DNA from: Xiphydria camelus
Taxonomy: Eukaryota; Arthropoda; Insecta; Hymenoptera; Xiphydriidae
NCBI GenBank assembly: GCA_963678675.1
Contig: OY783195.1
Location: 9,677,277 to 9,741,276 of the forward strand
Direction: 5' to 3'
DNA length: 64,000 nt
Under the pieces are notes generated by a model, which saw nothing but the letters and a program-made list of their open reading frames with translations, was not told the DNA's origin and made no database searches. Position 1 is the stretch's first letter. Each line of letters opens with the position of its first letter. Shown in pieces: positions 45,243 through 55,018 of this stretch. Position numbers and translations under genes: made by a program.

Positions 45243-45957
45243 GTGGTTGTCAAGCGAAAGCTGGGGCAGGTGTCTCAGGGACGCTATCAAAGTTGTCGTT
45301 CCTGCCGGGGTAATAATTTGAATTTAATAAGGTTGAAAATCGGTATACAACTTGTATATTGCATATAAATAAAGGTTACGAAGTCAGTCAGCTGAATGTG
45401 GGGGCGGAGCTGGTCAGTCAGCAAAAAAAGAAATGTAAATTTCGCGCGGTCGGCGTTGCAGGCGATTTCAAATCAGAGTATAGGAAAGAGGGCAGGTATA
45501 CTCGTAGGTAAATATCACGGTCCCGAACCTTCCTTGGAAGGTAATTTTCGGACAATATGCGGGAATTACGGGAGATGTCTAGCTACGTATTGTCCGTGAT
45601 ATTTACGACCTATGTACGCTCGGTGCGACGGAACAGACCCCGAGCTACTGTCTCTTACCTACGAGTATACCTGCGCTCTTTCCTGTACTCTGATTTGAAA
45701 TCGCTTGCAATGCCGAGCGCGCGCGAAATTTAGGTACATTTCTTTTTTTGCTGACTGACCAGCTCCGCCCGTGGGGCACATTCAGCTGACTGACTTCGTA
45801 ACCTTTATTTATATGCAATATACAAGTTGTATACCGATTTTCAACCTTATTAAATTCAAATTATTACCCCGGCAGGGACGACAACTTTGATAGCGTCCCT
45901 GAGACACCTGCCCCAACTTTCGCTTGACTGACCGCAGTATGTTTGTCTACACAACCA
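45243..45957. mobile_element. Palindromic foldback element of about 715 bp
   Basis: GTGGTTGT at 45243 pairs with ACAACCAC ending 45957, and the arms match closely inward (CTGGGGCAGGTGTCTCAGGG, the TTGAATTTAATAAGGTTGAA block, AGTCAGTCAGCTGAATGTG) to about 45516 and 45656. The right arm has 22 extra bases (about 45928-45949) next to the terminus. The middle has a second hairpin (GTAAATATCACGG with its complement). No protein fragment. Confidence 0.75.
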
Positions 45958-46484
45958 CTGTAATAAACTATAAAAAAAACTGGGCTTATTAAATTCAGAG
46001 ACCTTTTTTGGCTCTGGCTCTCCGTCTAGTGCTTTCTCGTTGAGCGATGAAAAGGAAGAAAGAGTACGGCTTTCTTCCCGAACTCTCGGAGCCTTCGCCA
46101 ATCATCGAATTCGTCCGATGATTGCCGAAGTGCTGTTCGTTTGCACCTCGTGACTGCGGCCCGTGTAGTGGTGCCGCCGCTAATAGTCCGGGAGCCAGCA
46201 ACGTTTTTCTTACGTCATAGAGAACAGGGCTAGAATTTTTATGATGAGCTCCTTGTAACGTGTGAACAAAGGAATGACTGGTCTGGCAGCGCTCCGAGAG
46301 TGGTTTTGGCAACAATATAATTTTCAAAATGAAAAAAAAATTGAAGTTACGCCATGTATAACAGGGCTAAAATTTTTATGAGGGCTTCGTTACAATGCAT
46401 AAAGACGAGATAGTAAAGTCTGGTACTCTTCCGAGGGTGGAAAGTGGGCGACAGAAGGGGTTGAAGTAGCTCCACATAAAGTCG

Positions 46485-46598
46485 TCTCACTCGCACTCAA
46501 GTGCGCGCATAAGACTATTTCACTCCCACTCAAGTGCGCGCATAACCTATCTCACTCGCACTCAAGTGCGCGCATAAGACTATCTCACTCGCAGTCAG
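46485..46598. repeat. 33-bp minisatellite, left arm
   Basis: About 3.5 units of TCTCACTCGCACTCAAGTGC plus GCGCATAAGACTA; the second unit has CCCACT and a shortened end. The unit contains an internal CACTCAAGTG palindrome. Confidence 0.8.
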
Positions 46599-46676
46599 GG
46601 GCAAGGTTTTTCTGACCTGACAGGGTGTTTCCACTAGAATTTCGGTCTGGCATCGATAATTTCACTTATGGAGTAA

Positions 46677-47573
46677 GGGCCGATTCCATCAACTCTGATT
46701 AAATGCTTGATTACCTAATCACGATTATATTTAATCGGCGTTCTAATCATGATTAACTGCACAATTCGTTCCACCATGAATTTTTAACCCCCGATTATCT
46801 AATCATATACCCTCTTCGCAATAAGTTTTGGTTTTGTTGTAACGGTGATTCTGATTGGTTCATCAACGGAACTTGTAATGAAGTAGGAGGAAAACTTGAC
46901 GTGATCAACTGACGCGCTGCAAGCCGAGCTCAGTGAGCTGCCGAAATCTCCAATAGAATTTAAAAAGGAACCAGTTTCATAATACCGGAGAGCAAGCAGT
47001 TGTACTCTGGGTGCAATAGCGTGGTTTCTGAAATGTGCACTCCCTTTATTTAGTAAAGATACAGAAAATTCTACGCGATTTTTAACGTAACATGATGTTG
47101 CGATATTTTAAAATAGATTATATATTATTTAAGAAGTAATTTAACTTTCTGTAGCGTGTTTCAAATTATGTACAATTTCCAGAAGCAAAGCTTCAACACT
47201 GTCTTTCGATAACCGAAAACGCGTAATGAAATCCAAATCATCCAAAGTTTGGAAATAATTAATTCGTTCCTTAATTAAATGTGTCCTTCTATTAATTTCG
47301 ATACCATTTTCATCATCAGATGATGATAAAATATCGTCGTAAAATAAATTCATGTCCGGTATAGTATTGCACAGCAGTGAGACTTCGACTTTGAGGTTAT
47401 GTTGATCCACATTAATCACTAATTAAGTTCCTAACCGACCAAAAATGGCCGATTAAGTTCAACGGCGATTATCTCACTTAATTCATGGTTTAACAATTGG
47501 TGGAACGCAAGAACTTGATTAAATTAAGCTAATCGGAAATTAACAATTTAATCAGAGTTGGTGGTTTCGGCCC
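46677..47573 (-). mobile_element. Non-autonomous PIF/Harbinger element with TAA duplication
   Basis: GGGCCGATTCCATCAACTCT at 46677 and the complement of GGGCCGAAACCACCAACTCT at the right are flanked by TAA (46674-46676 and 47574-47576). GGGCC ends and TAA are classic for PIF/Harbinger. A transposase N-terminal frame lies on the minus strand (47141-47419). It sits in the left arm of the 46184-48280 palindrome, and the right arm keeps the empty site. Confidence 0.9.
47141..47419 (-). pseudogene. Harbinger (HARBI1-type) transposase N-terminus
   Basis: 92 codons: an acidic Ser/Asp region (DDILSSSDDENGIEINRRTH) followed by LDDLDFITRFRLSKDSVEAL and LLEIVHNLKHAT. The D-F-RFRLSK-SV-LL-I block is the start of HARBI1-like nucleases, before the DDE domain. 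The frame stops just after (TAA 47141-47143), and the catalytic region is deleted. Encoded within the Harbinger element at 46677-47573. Confidence 0.75.
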
Positions 47574-47576
47574 TAA

Positions 47577-47787
47577 GAGCTACTCCAGACTGCCCCGTTT
47601 ACAGTAAAATAATCAGTCTGAGTTTTTGACATATTATTCGAAATACCTGCCAAAAGTGAAATTATTAATCCACCAAAATTTCGGTCTGGTATTAATAATT
47701 TCACTTTTGGCAGGTGTTTCGAATAATATGTCAAAAACTCAGACTGATTATTTTACTGTAAACGGGGCAGTCTGGAGTAGCTCTTAC
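47577..47787. repeat. Central hairpin of the 46184-48280 palindrome
   Basis: GAGCTACTCCAGACTGCCCC at 47577 through ATTAAT pairs with the complement ending GTAGCTC at about 47785; the loop of about 20 bases is near 47674-47694. It is the innermost part of the same palindrome. Confidence 0.85.
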
Positions 47788-47867
47788 TCCATGAAAGTGA
47801 AATTATGAATGCCAGGCCGAAATTCTAGTGGAAACACCCTGCCAGGTCAGAAAAACCGTGCCCCTGA

Positions 47868-47985
47868 CTGCGAGTGAGATAGTCTTATGCGCGCACTTGA
47901 GTGCGAGTGAGATAGGTTATGCGCGCACTTGAGTGGGAGTGAGATAGTCTTATGCGCGCACTTGAGTGCGAGTGAGACGACTTTA
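47868..47985. repeat. 33-bp minisatellite, right arm
   Basis: Inverted counterpart of 46485-46598 (GCGCGCACTTGAGTGCGAGT units) with the same variant order, including the shortened unit, so the array existed before the arms formed or is kept in step with the other arm. Confidence 0.8.
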
Positions 47986-48280
47986 TGTGGAGCTACTTCA
48001 ACCCCTTCTGTCACCCACTTTCCACTCTCGGAAGAGTGCCAGACTTTACTATCTCGTCTTTATGCATTGTAACGAAGCCCTCATAAAAATTTCAGCCCTT
48101 TTATACATGACGTAACTTCTATTTTTTTTTTAATTTTGAAAATTATATTGTTGCCAAAACCACCCTCGGAGCGCTGCCAGACCAGTCATTCCTTTGTTCA
48201 CACGTTACAAGGAGCTCATCATAAAAATTCTAGCCCTGTTCTCTATGACGTAACGAAAACCGTTGCTGGCTCCCGGATTA

Positions 48281-49230
48281 TAAGACTCGACTCTTTAGAT
48301 TAACTACTTCTCGTAGCGCGATAACATAATGCCTTAACAGTTAATAAATATGTATTTGATTATGGTGAAAGAAATATTTAATTGGGCCAAGTAAAACTAT
48401 GTTAATTATTAGAATGTTTTCTTCAATCAAATAGAAATAGAATAATAGCTAACGAATATATAGCTTGGCTCAAAGAAACATTTCTTTCGCCATAATCAAG
48501 TGTAAGTATCTTAATTATAAATAAACTGTTTTCTCAGTGTACGCGATTGCACTAAAACAAGAAATTGGTTAAAATGAAAATCGACCAAATACAAACAATT
48601 TTCAGTTCTTCAATTGAAATATTCAAATATTCAGTTCGGCACCCGCAACATGATTTAGTTTAGCTGATCATCATTTGTTCCCCGTGTAGCCCTAGAAAGT
48701 TAAATTTTTAGAAATTCAATTATAGCAAAATTTTTAAATTGTCTAATTTCCGTAGATTTCAATGTGTTAAGTACGTGTATATTGACTATCTAATAATTAT
48801 CGACCTCTCGGAAAGTAATTTGAAAATACAAAAATTACAGGTGAATTCTTGATTCTCAACCCAAAAACAAACTCGTTCTACTATGCAGTTCGCAGGTCCT
48901 GTTAACGAGGATGTGACGCAAAGAGCATCAGCCCAGCTGAAAGCATAAAAGAGGATCGAAACAAATTGTTTTTCACGCTGCAAAAAGCGAGCGCCGGGTG
49001 CAGTGTGCAGAATTTATTGGCACTTCCGCGTCAGGTGCACCGTGACACTTTCCGCAGATGACTGCGTATCGCCAGTTCTCTCTGGGGAGCCAAAATTCGG
49101 TAATCCTATGATCGACGGATTTTGTTTCAAACGGATCATTAAAACCGGCAGAGAGAAAACTGCACATTTTTAACTTCAGTTTGCCATAGCAAAGATTGAA
49201 ATATTTATTTCCAAATTAGATAATATATTA
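48281..49230. other. No recognised gene
   Basis: AT-rich first half; 48880-49170 is GC-richer with short frames on the minus strand that match nothing known. Confidence 0.4.
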
Positions 49231-49394
49231 GGTGCGCAACTAAGTTCTCGCTGTTTGTCAATAGATGGCTCCAGCAGTAAGAGCTGGTCGATTTTGACAT
49301 AACCAAAACGTCATGAACCAAGCTTAGGCATATGGTAAACAAACCGCTATGACAAATTAGTGATTTTATTTTTGCGTTATATACTTTTGGTTGT

Positions 49395-49588
49395 GTGAAA
49401 ATGTCTGATTTTGTGCCAAATAATCGTCATTTGCGGGAAGTGTTGCTTTTCTTCTTTTATTCGAAGAAAACGGCGGCTGAAGCGCATCGAGAGCTCCAAA
49501 AAGTTTACGGAGATGCTGCTTTGAGCGAAACAACGTGCCAAGATTGGTTCCGTCGCTTCAAAGGCGGTGATTTCAAATATTCACGCTG
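49395..49588 (+). pseudogene. mariner transposase N-terminal DNA-binding part
   Basis: MKMSDFVPNNRHLREVLLFF, then SKKTAAEAHRELQKVYGDAA and CQDWFRRFKGGDF: the paired helix-turn-helix region that binds the terminal repeats. The start may be either ATG (49395 or 49401). Homology ends at GGDF; the bases that follow in this frame belong to the region beyond the deletion read out of frame. Confidence 0.85.
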
Positions 49589-50061
49589 CGAAGGTTATGC
49601 TGTGTATTTGGTGGGACCAGGTCGGTGTTATTTATTATGAGCTATTGAGACCGAACGAAACCATCACTGGGGAACGGTATCGAACTCAATTGATGCGATT
49701 GAGCCGAGCACTGCGCGAAAAATGGTCACAATACGAGCAGAGGCACGAAAAAGTGATTCTACTGCATGACAACGCTCGGCCTCACGTTGCCAAACCCGTT
49801 AAAACCTACTTGGAAACGCTCATATGGGAAGTCCTACCCCAACCGGCTAATTCCCCAGATATTGCGCCGTCTGATTATTACTTGTTCCGTTCGATGGCAC
49901 ATAGTCTGGCTAATCAGCAGTTCCGCTCATATGAAGACATCACAAAATGGCTTGATTTGCGGATAGCCTCAAAAGACGAACACTTCTACCGTCAAGGTAT
50001 TCGAGCTCTGCCAGAAAGATGGGAAAAAGTTGTAGCTAGCGATGGGCAGTACTCTGAATGA
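49588..50061 (+). pseudogene. mariner transposase C-terminal catalytic part
   Basis: After the deletion: KVMLCIWWDQVGVIYYELL, then ILLHDNARPHVAKPVKTYLE and SPDIAPSDYYLFRSM. The second and third catalytic aspartates (in HDNARPH and SDYYLF) are separated by 34 residues, as in DD34D mariners. The ending LPERWEKVVASDGQYSE and TGA is complete. The first aspartate (VTGDE block) is lost with the deletion, so there can be no catalysis. The frame is fully open, unusual for an old copy. Confidence 0.9.
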
Positions 50062-50135
50062 TTCATTTGTAACCATTTTTTCACAATAAAGTTGCATTTT
50101 CATAAAAAAAAACAGCGAGAACTTAGTTGCGCACC

Positions 50136-50550
50136 TATATAATATTATATTTGAAAGAAAGACAATCTTATTAACTATGTTTGAGACGACTATTTGAATT
50201 TGGTAATCGGCACTAGTTTTTTTTTATAATTGTCGCAACAGCTTTATATTTCCTATAACCATTTTGATGAAAACCATTTAAGTTTGGTAATCGACATTAG
50301 TTTTTAAAAAGTCTCGAAATAATGTTGAGGATACGAAAAAATATGTCGGACTAGTTTCACGATTTAACGAACTTTTCATCCCATGCACTTTTTTTTCCAA
50401 TGGCACAAAAAATAGTGTACAATCATTTAATTAGCCCACAATTATGGACTTAAGAACAAAACAATTCCATTTTAGAATAGAATACTTTTAACTGAAATCG
50501 ATCTCATTAAAAAGACCGTCAACTCCCCCCTAAATGAACTTTTTTTCTAC
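50136..50550. other. No recognised gene
   Basis: AT-rich, with no supported feature. Confidence 0.4.
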
Positions 50551-50554
50551 AGGT

Positions 50555-50805
50555 ACCCTTGGCTAAGTCTCCCATTCATTACCATTTAAAAAATTACATT
50601 GGATGCCAGTGACAGTTTGTCAAAGGTAAATCAATGGGGTTTTTCCAATGGTATCTTTCCCACTTATACTACCATTCGACATCCCATTTATTTTCCCATT
50701 CGTTTAATGGTGTTTTCATACCATTGACATTACCATTCGTGAAATGGAATTAATTCTCATTCAATTATAACCATTCATTTCCCATTTGTTGAATGATACT
50801 TTACT
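50555..50805. repeat. Decayed minisatellite, first block
   Basis: Irregular repeats of the CCATTCGT/AATGG theme (for example TACCATTCGACATCCCATTT, CCATTCGTTTAATGG, CCATTCATTTCCCATTTG). The same theme resumes at 51225-51335 after a GC-rich block and in the clearer array at 52385-52870. Confidence 0.5.
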
Positions 50806-50807
50806 TA

Positions 50808-51220
50808 GGTATTTGTGTACAAGACCCCCATGGCCGCAGCCCCGCCATCTCTGTTCGCGCTTCTTGGTCTGCCTCCCCTCCGCTTTCCTTCTTTGGCCTC
50901 GGTCGGTCTTCCCGCTGTCCCCTCGGCTTTTTCCGACTCTCCTGATCCGACGGCACCCGAATCATCCTCCCCGCGTGCCCCACCTCCTCTTCCTTTGCAC
51001 ATCTTCCCCTAACCTCACTTTTTCTTTGAACTTTTTTGAAGCCCTCCTTTGAAATCTAGAGCAGTTTCCTCTCTTTCTCCTGCATGTTCTTGCTGGTGGT
51101 ACGCTCTGCTCTCCCCTGATCCGAAAAATCGCTGCGAGTATCCTGTAATATCGCTGTATCGGCATTGTTTCCCGCGATCGATCCGCGACGCGTCTAGTCG
51201 TAACCGGCTTCCGCATGGAA
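50808..51220. other. GC-rich block interrupting the minisatellite
   Basis: A sharp change to GC-rich sequence (CCGCAGCCCCGCCATCTCTG and similar) lies between two copies of TTGTTGAATGATA (about 50786 and 51230). Overlapping frames on both strands follow from composition; none resembles a known protein. It may be an inserted segment of different origin. Confidence 0.4.
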
Positions 51221-51539
51221 CTCCTCATTTGTTGAATGATATTTTTATCCCATTTGTATTCCCATTCGCTGGATGCAATTAATCCCATATTGCGAATAGG
51301 AATAGAAATGGCGTATAGATACCATTCAATGAATGTATTATATTAATGAATGCATTAATGAATGTATAAATGAATTTATTAATGTATGTATTAATGAATG
51401 TACGTATTTATAATTATTAACCATATATTTTGTTAATATGCTATGTGTAATAAATAGTTACATATTCCATTAAAGTGTTTCTACGTGCTTATTCCTTTAT
51501 TTAGTTCTAATTTATTCCACCTGGTAAAAATACCATTTA

Positions 51540-51664
51540 GGGCCGGTTTTACCAACACGGTATAAACGCGGTATAGCGCTATACTGAGAATACCCAGCAA
51601 TAAGCCTTATGGTTATTCTCAGTATAGCGCTATACCGCGTTTATACCTGTTGGTAAAACCGGCC
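51540..51664. mobile_element. PIF-type MITE, 125 bp, near-perfect hairpin
   Basis: GGGCCGGTTTTACCAACA at 51540 and TGTTGGTAAAACCGGCC ending 51664, flanked by TTA (51537-51539, 51665-51667). The whole element folds on itself, with a loop near 51595-51612. The 3-bp TWA duplication and GGGCC end suggest PIF/Harbinger. Confidence 0.8.
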
Positions 51665-51667
51665 TTA

Positions 51668-52380
51668 AGGTATTTCAATGGTGACAGTCGTATTCAAATT
51701 TTTTGCTTCAGGACTTAGTACAACTGATCACAAACTGTATTACGCACGGACGAAACTTTTGAGTAACTCTGTACTCTGAGCTCCTTGCTACACAGAGACC
51801 TCCTGTGTACAAATGTACCTCACACATATACACTGCCTGGCCCGTTAATCGTGGCAGCAGTGCTTCTCTCTCCTTAGAATACCGCTATTATATGTGCCTG
51901 CTACTACGTGCCGTAGTGGGCGCTGCCGCGCCATGCCACTGGCTATCCCCTCTCCGGTAGCAAAAGTACTACTGAGTCCCATAGTCACAGGAGAGGGCTA
52001 AATCAGCTGTGCGCACTGTTGCCACATCATCGTTACTCGTCCCCACCACTTTGCAGTTTCAAGAAAAATCTCAGTTTTTAAATTATAATTTCTCTGAAAC
52101 TATATGGTTCAGCACTTCCAGTTTTTGTGAACATAATCCTACAGTATCATTTTATTCGCCGTTAGTTTTTCTTTAACATTGTAAGATTGGTTCTGTAGTT
52201 ATAGCTCAAAACGTCACTGAGGTACCGTCTTTCTACATGTTAGCCATTGAAAGTCAGTGTAGAAAATACTACTTTGAATTAACATTTTCTTTTAAACTAC
52301 ACGGCTCAGCCTTTTGAAATTTTGGGAATCGATGGGTAATATTTCAGTCTTTTGATTGGCAAAATTTCATGAGATTCGTA
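51668..52380. other. No recognised gene
   Basis: Mixed composition; 51830-51990 is GC-richer. No supported gene, RNA or repeat. Confidence 0.4.
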
Positions 52381-52384
52381 AGAA

Positions 52385-52870
52385 AAACGCAAAACCATGG
52401 AAATACCTTAAGCTGTTCGAGTTACTCCATTGGACTTCCATTAATAACAAATAGGAAAAAGGTTCACTTGAATTCTCTCGACGAATTGCCATTGTGGGCA
52501 AATATTGATAACAAGTACCAAAACTTACCACTGCTATGTCCTAGTGATTTACCAGTAGATTTCCCTTTTAACAGCTAATGGGAGAAATGCCAGTAATAAC
52601 GAATGGGACCTTTTGAATGTTCCCAGTTATTTGCCATTGGACTCCCATTAGTAACCATTGGAATAAAATACCACTTGAATGTTCCCAGTAACTTGCCATT
52701 GGTCTTCCATCTGTAACGAATGGGAATACATACCTTTCAATATTTCCCACTGATTTGCCAGTGGAGTCCCATTTACATTGAATGGTAGAAAGTGCTAGTT
52801 CAATTTTCCCTCTGAATTTCCATTGCGATCCCATTGATTACCTTCAGGTCCCATTCATTACCATTAAATA
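52385..52870. repeat. Minisatellite, unit about 62 bp, roughly eight diverged copies
   Basis: The clearest units start TTGAATGTTCCCAGTTATTT near 52613 and TTGAATGTTCCCAGTAACTT near 52675, each followed by GCCATTGG-CT-CCAT-GTAAC-A-TGG. Units on either side are more diverged. Frames at 52369-52578 and 52568-52834 arise from the repeat and are not genes. Confidence 0.7.
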
Positions 52871-54245
52871 CTCAATGGAAAACTTTCCCAAGGATACTTA
52901 AATTTTTATTTTATTTTCCGTGTCGTTTTACTTACGGAATGTTACGACAAAGTTTAAAAAATCTAGAAAAATGGTTTGAGAAATTTAGAATCTATTTTTC
53001 AAAAAATTATAATTTTTCAAAACCCTAACGCTTATTTCTTCCACATAGTTTTCCAAATCTGTATAAAAATCGGCTGGTCTTAGAACTTAAATTTGCAAAA
53101 AAAAAGAGATTTCTAATTATAACTAATTTGGTTTTCCAAGCATTTAACCGTAATCCTTTCTTGCCAGGGTTCCGAGTGTACACAGAATTGAAATATTAAT
53201 AGTGAAAACTTTGTCATAGCATTTCGTGAATGAAATGATACAAGAAAAAAACATTTAGAACCTGTAGGTAAAAAGTTCATCAGATAAGGAGAGGGGGGGG
53301 GGGGATACCCGTGATCTAGCCGAAATTACAAAACTCCCACTTCCCGAATATTCCATGAAACTTCAAACAACTCCTACAAGTGCTCTTAATCCAAGTTGCA
53401 ATCAAGAACGTACAATCTACACCGTCGAATACATACTTTAGCTGTTTCCCGCGCGAACGAGGGAAACAACAATAGGGTCGAATGACATTGAAAACCAGCC
53501 AGTGTGAATTACCCGTTCGTTACGTTCAATTCAGTGTATTCGGGAGCTTACGAAGCCACGAACGGTCCGACACCGGGCCTCACTCTGGATGCGTGACTGA
53601 GCCACTCAACTTAACTCGTTAACGAAGTGCCATTCAGTCGAGCGGTGACCAAATTTCCTGGTATCGCCGAGTGTCGGGCGTCGTGAGGCAAATATACACG
53701 TACGTCGATCGACGCTTCCTCTGATGGCGTTTGGAGAGATCCGTCAAACTCGGCCCCGATGATACGTTGATTAATTCCCACCAAATCACTATATGCATTC
53801 GCTTCCAGCGGAAGCCACATCCTGGCTCATAAATTCCTTAGAAGCGCTATGATCACAATTTCAATCGCGTGGTTCATAACAAAGCGATAGCTAGGAGCTA
53901 CAGTCCGGGAACAATTCACTATTTAGTAACACGCTAGACGTACCGCATGCTCGCTCGGGCTCCGTTTGCGCCGGGGTCACGCACTATACGTGCCTTGAAT
54001 TTCGCACCGTTTGCCTTGGCAATCGGGGGTGCGACCGAGCGTCATTATCGAAACGAAAATTCGGCGCGTACCGATCGTCCGTTTGGGCGATATGTGAATT
54101 TATATACGGCGATTCATGGAGAAGCATTTATGGAAAGGTTACGATGGGGTTTGACACCCTGTAAATGGTTTCAGTAACTACCGATTGGCATTTTTTGGAG
54201 TATATACACATACACTGCAGAAATTCTGCGGTGTGGACCAATACT
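52871..54245. other. No recognised gene; G run at 53293-53304
   Basis: AT-rich at first, then a CpG-rich island (53440-54130) with short frames (for example 53947-54177) that match nothing known. Confidence 0.35.
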
Positions 54246-55018
54246 CTATGACCCAGCCAACGGGTTTGAGAGAGGAGTGGCTTAATTTGTCCTATACTTA
54301 TACCGCAGACCAACGAGAGATCAACGAGCTAAGTATTGACTGACAGCTATGTTCCTCTTTTTCTCATCCGCCAGTCAGCTGCAGTCAGCTGGGCTCAGGT
54401 TAGTCCGAGTGACAGCGACCGGGACTGACAGGTGACTGTTATCGTTGTGTTATAAAATTCGCAAAGTATCAGTGAAAAGTATGGTTAATCGTATTAAGGT
54501 ATACTATTCAACGTGGCCAGCGTCTTTGTATACAGAAGAACGTTATCAGCATGACACCGTGTAACTAAAAAGTTAAAATAGATAATTGGTTAATAAAAAT
54601 AATTAATGTCAGATAACCTGACATTCGATTCTTCAACTTAACAGACACATTTGGTATTATGAACTTAACTGCTATTTATTGCAGAATATCTTGCAAGATT
54701 TTGCTCTGATATTCGTTGCCAGTACGGAAAATATCCTCGAATCTCTGTCAAAAAAAGTGAGTCTAAATGAAGACACGATAATATCTGCTGGATTGGTAGG
54801 TACCTAATGAATATTGAAACGCAATCTAAGTCATCCAGCGAGCGTTGCATGCAGATGGTTTGTACTCTTCCAACTTAGTCAATACTTAGCTTAGCTTAGT
54901 CAATGCTTATTCAGTTAATACGTAGCTCATCGATCTCTCGTTGGTCGGCGCTGTAAGTATAGGACAAATTAAACCACTCCTCTCTCAAACCCCTTGGCTG
55001 GGACATACGGTATAGATC
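54246..55018. mobile_element. Inverted-repeat element of unknown family
   Basis: 54246-54345 (TTTGAGAGAGGAGTGGCTTA, CCAACGAGAGATC) pairs inverted with 54888-55018, about 85-90% by eye. Inside, a short frame starts MVNRIKVYYSTWPASLYTEE (54481), and another piece, EYLARFCSDIRCQYGKYPRI, runs to a GTGAGT donor near 54757; both may be decayed transposon exons. No family recognised and no clear target duplication. Confidence 0.5.

Larger units (their letters stand above)
46184..48280. mobile_element. Large palindromic foldback split by a Harbinger insertion
   Basis: TCCGGGAGCCAGCAACG near 46187 and CGTTGCTGGCTCCCGGA ending near 48278 open arms that match for about 500 bp, continue across the Harbinger element in the left arm, and meet at a centre near 47685. 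Without the insertion this is one palindrome of about 1.2 kb. Each arm has a 33-bp minisatellite. No coding of its own was found. Superfamily and target duplication unassigned. Confidence 0.85.
49231..50135 (+). mobile_element. mariner element with internal deletion
   Basis: GGTGCGCAACTAAGTTCTCG at 49231 pairs with CGAGAACTTAGTTGCGCACC ending 50135 (about 28 bp of inverted end), flanked by TA. The transposase is present at both ends but lacks its middle (breakpoint near 49588). Compared with the other mariners in the window the reading frames are well kept, so this is the youngest-looking copy. Non-autonomous. Confidence 0.9.

Noticed and set aside
46485..46598. Short regular repeats considered as a CRISPR array
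   Set aside because: The units are contiguous with no spacers and the genome is eukaryotic; this is a minisatellite.
50786..51288. Several long frames on both strands
   Set aside because: All fall in the GC-rich block where stop codons are rare; none has domain features.
52369..52834. Frames of 69 and 88 codons
   Set aside because: Produced by the 62-bp minisatellite.
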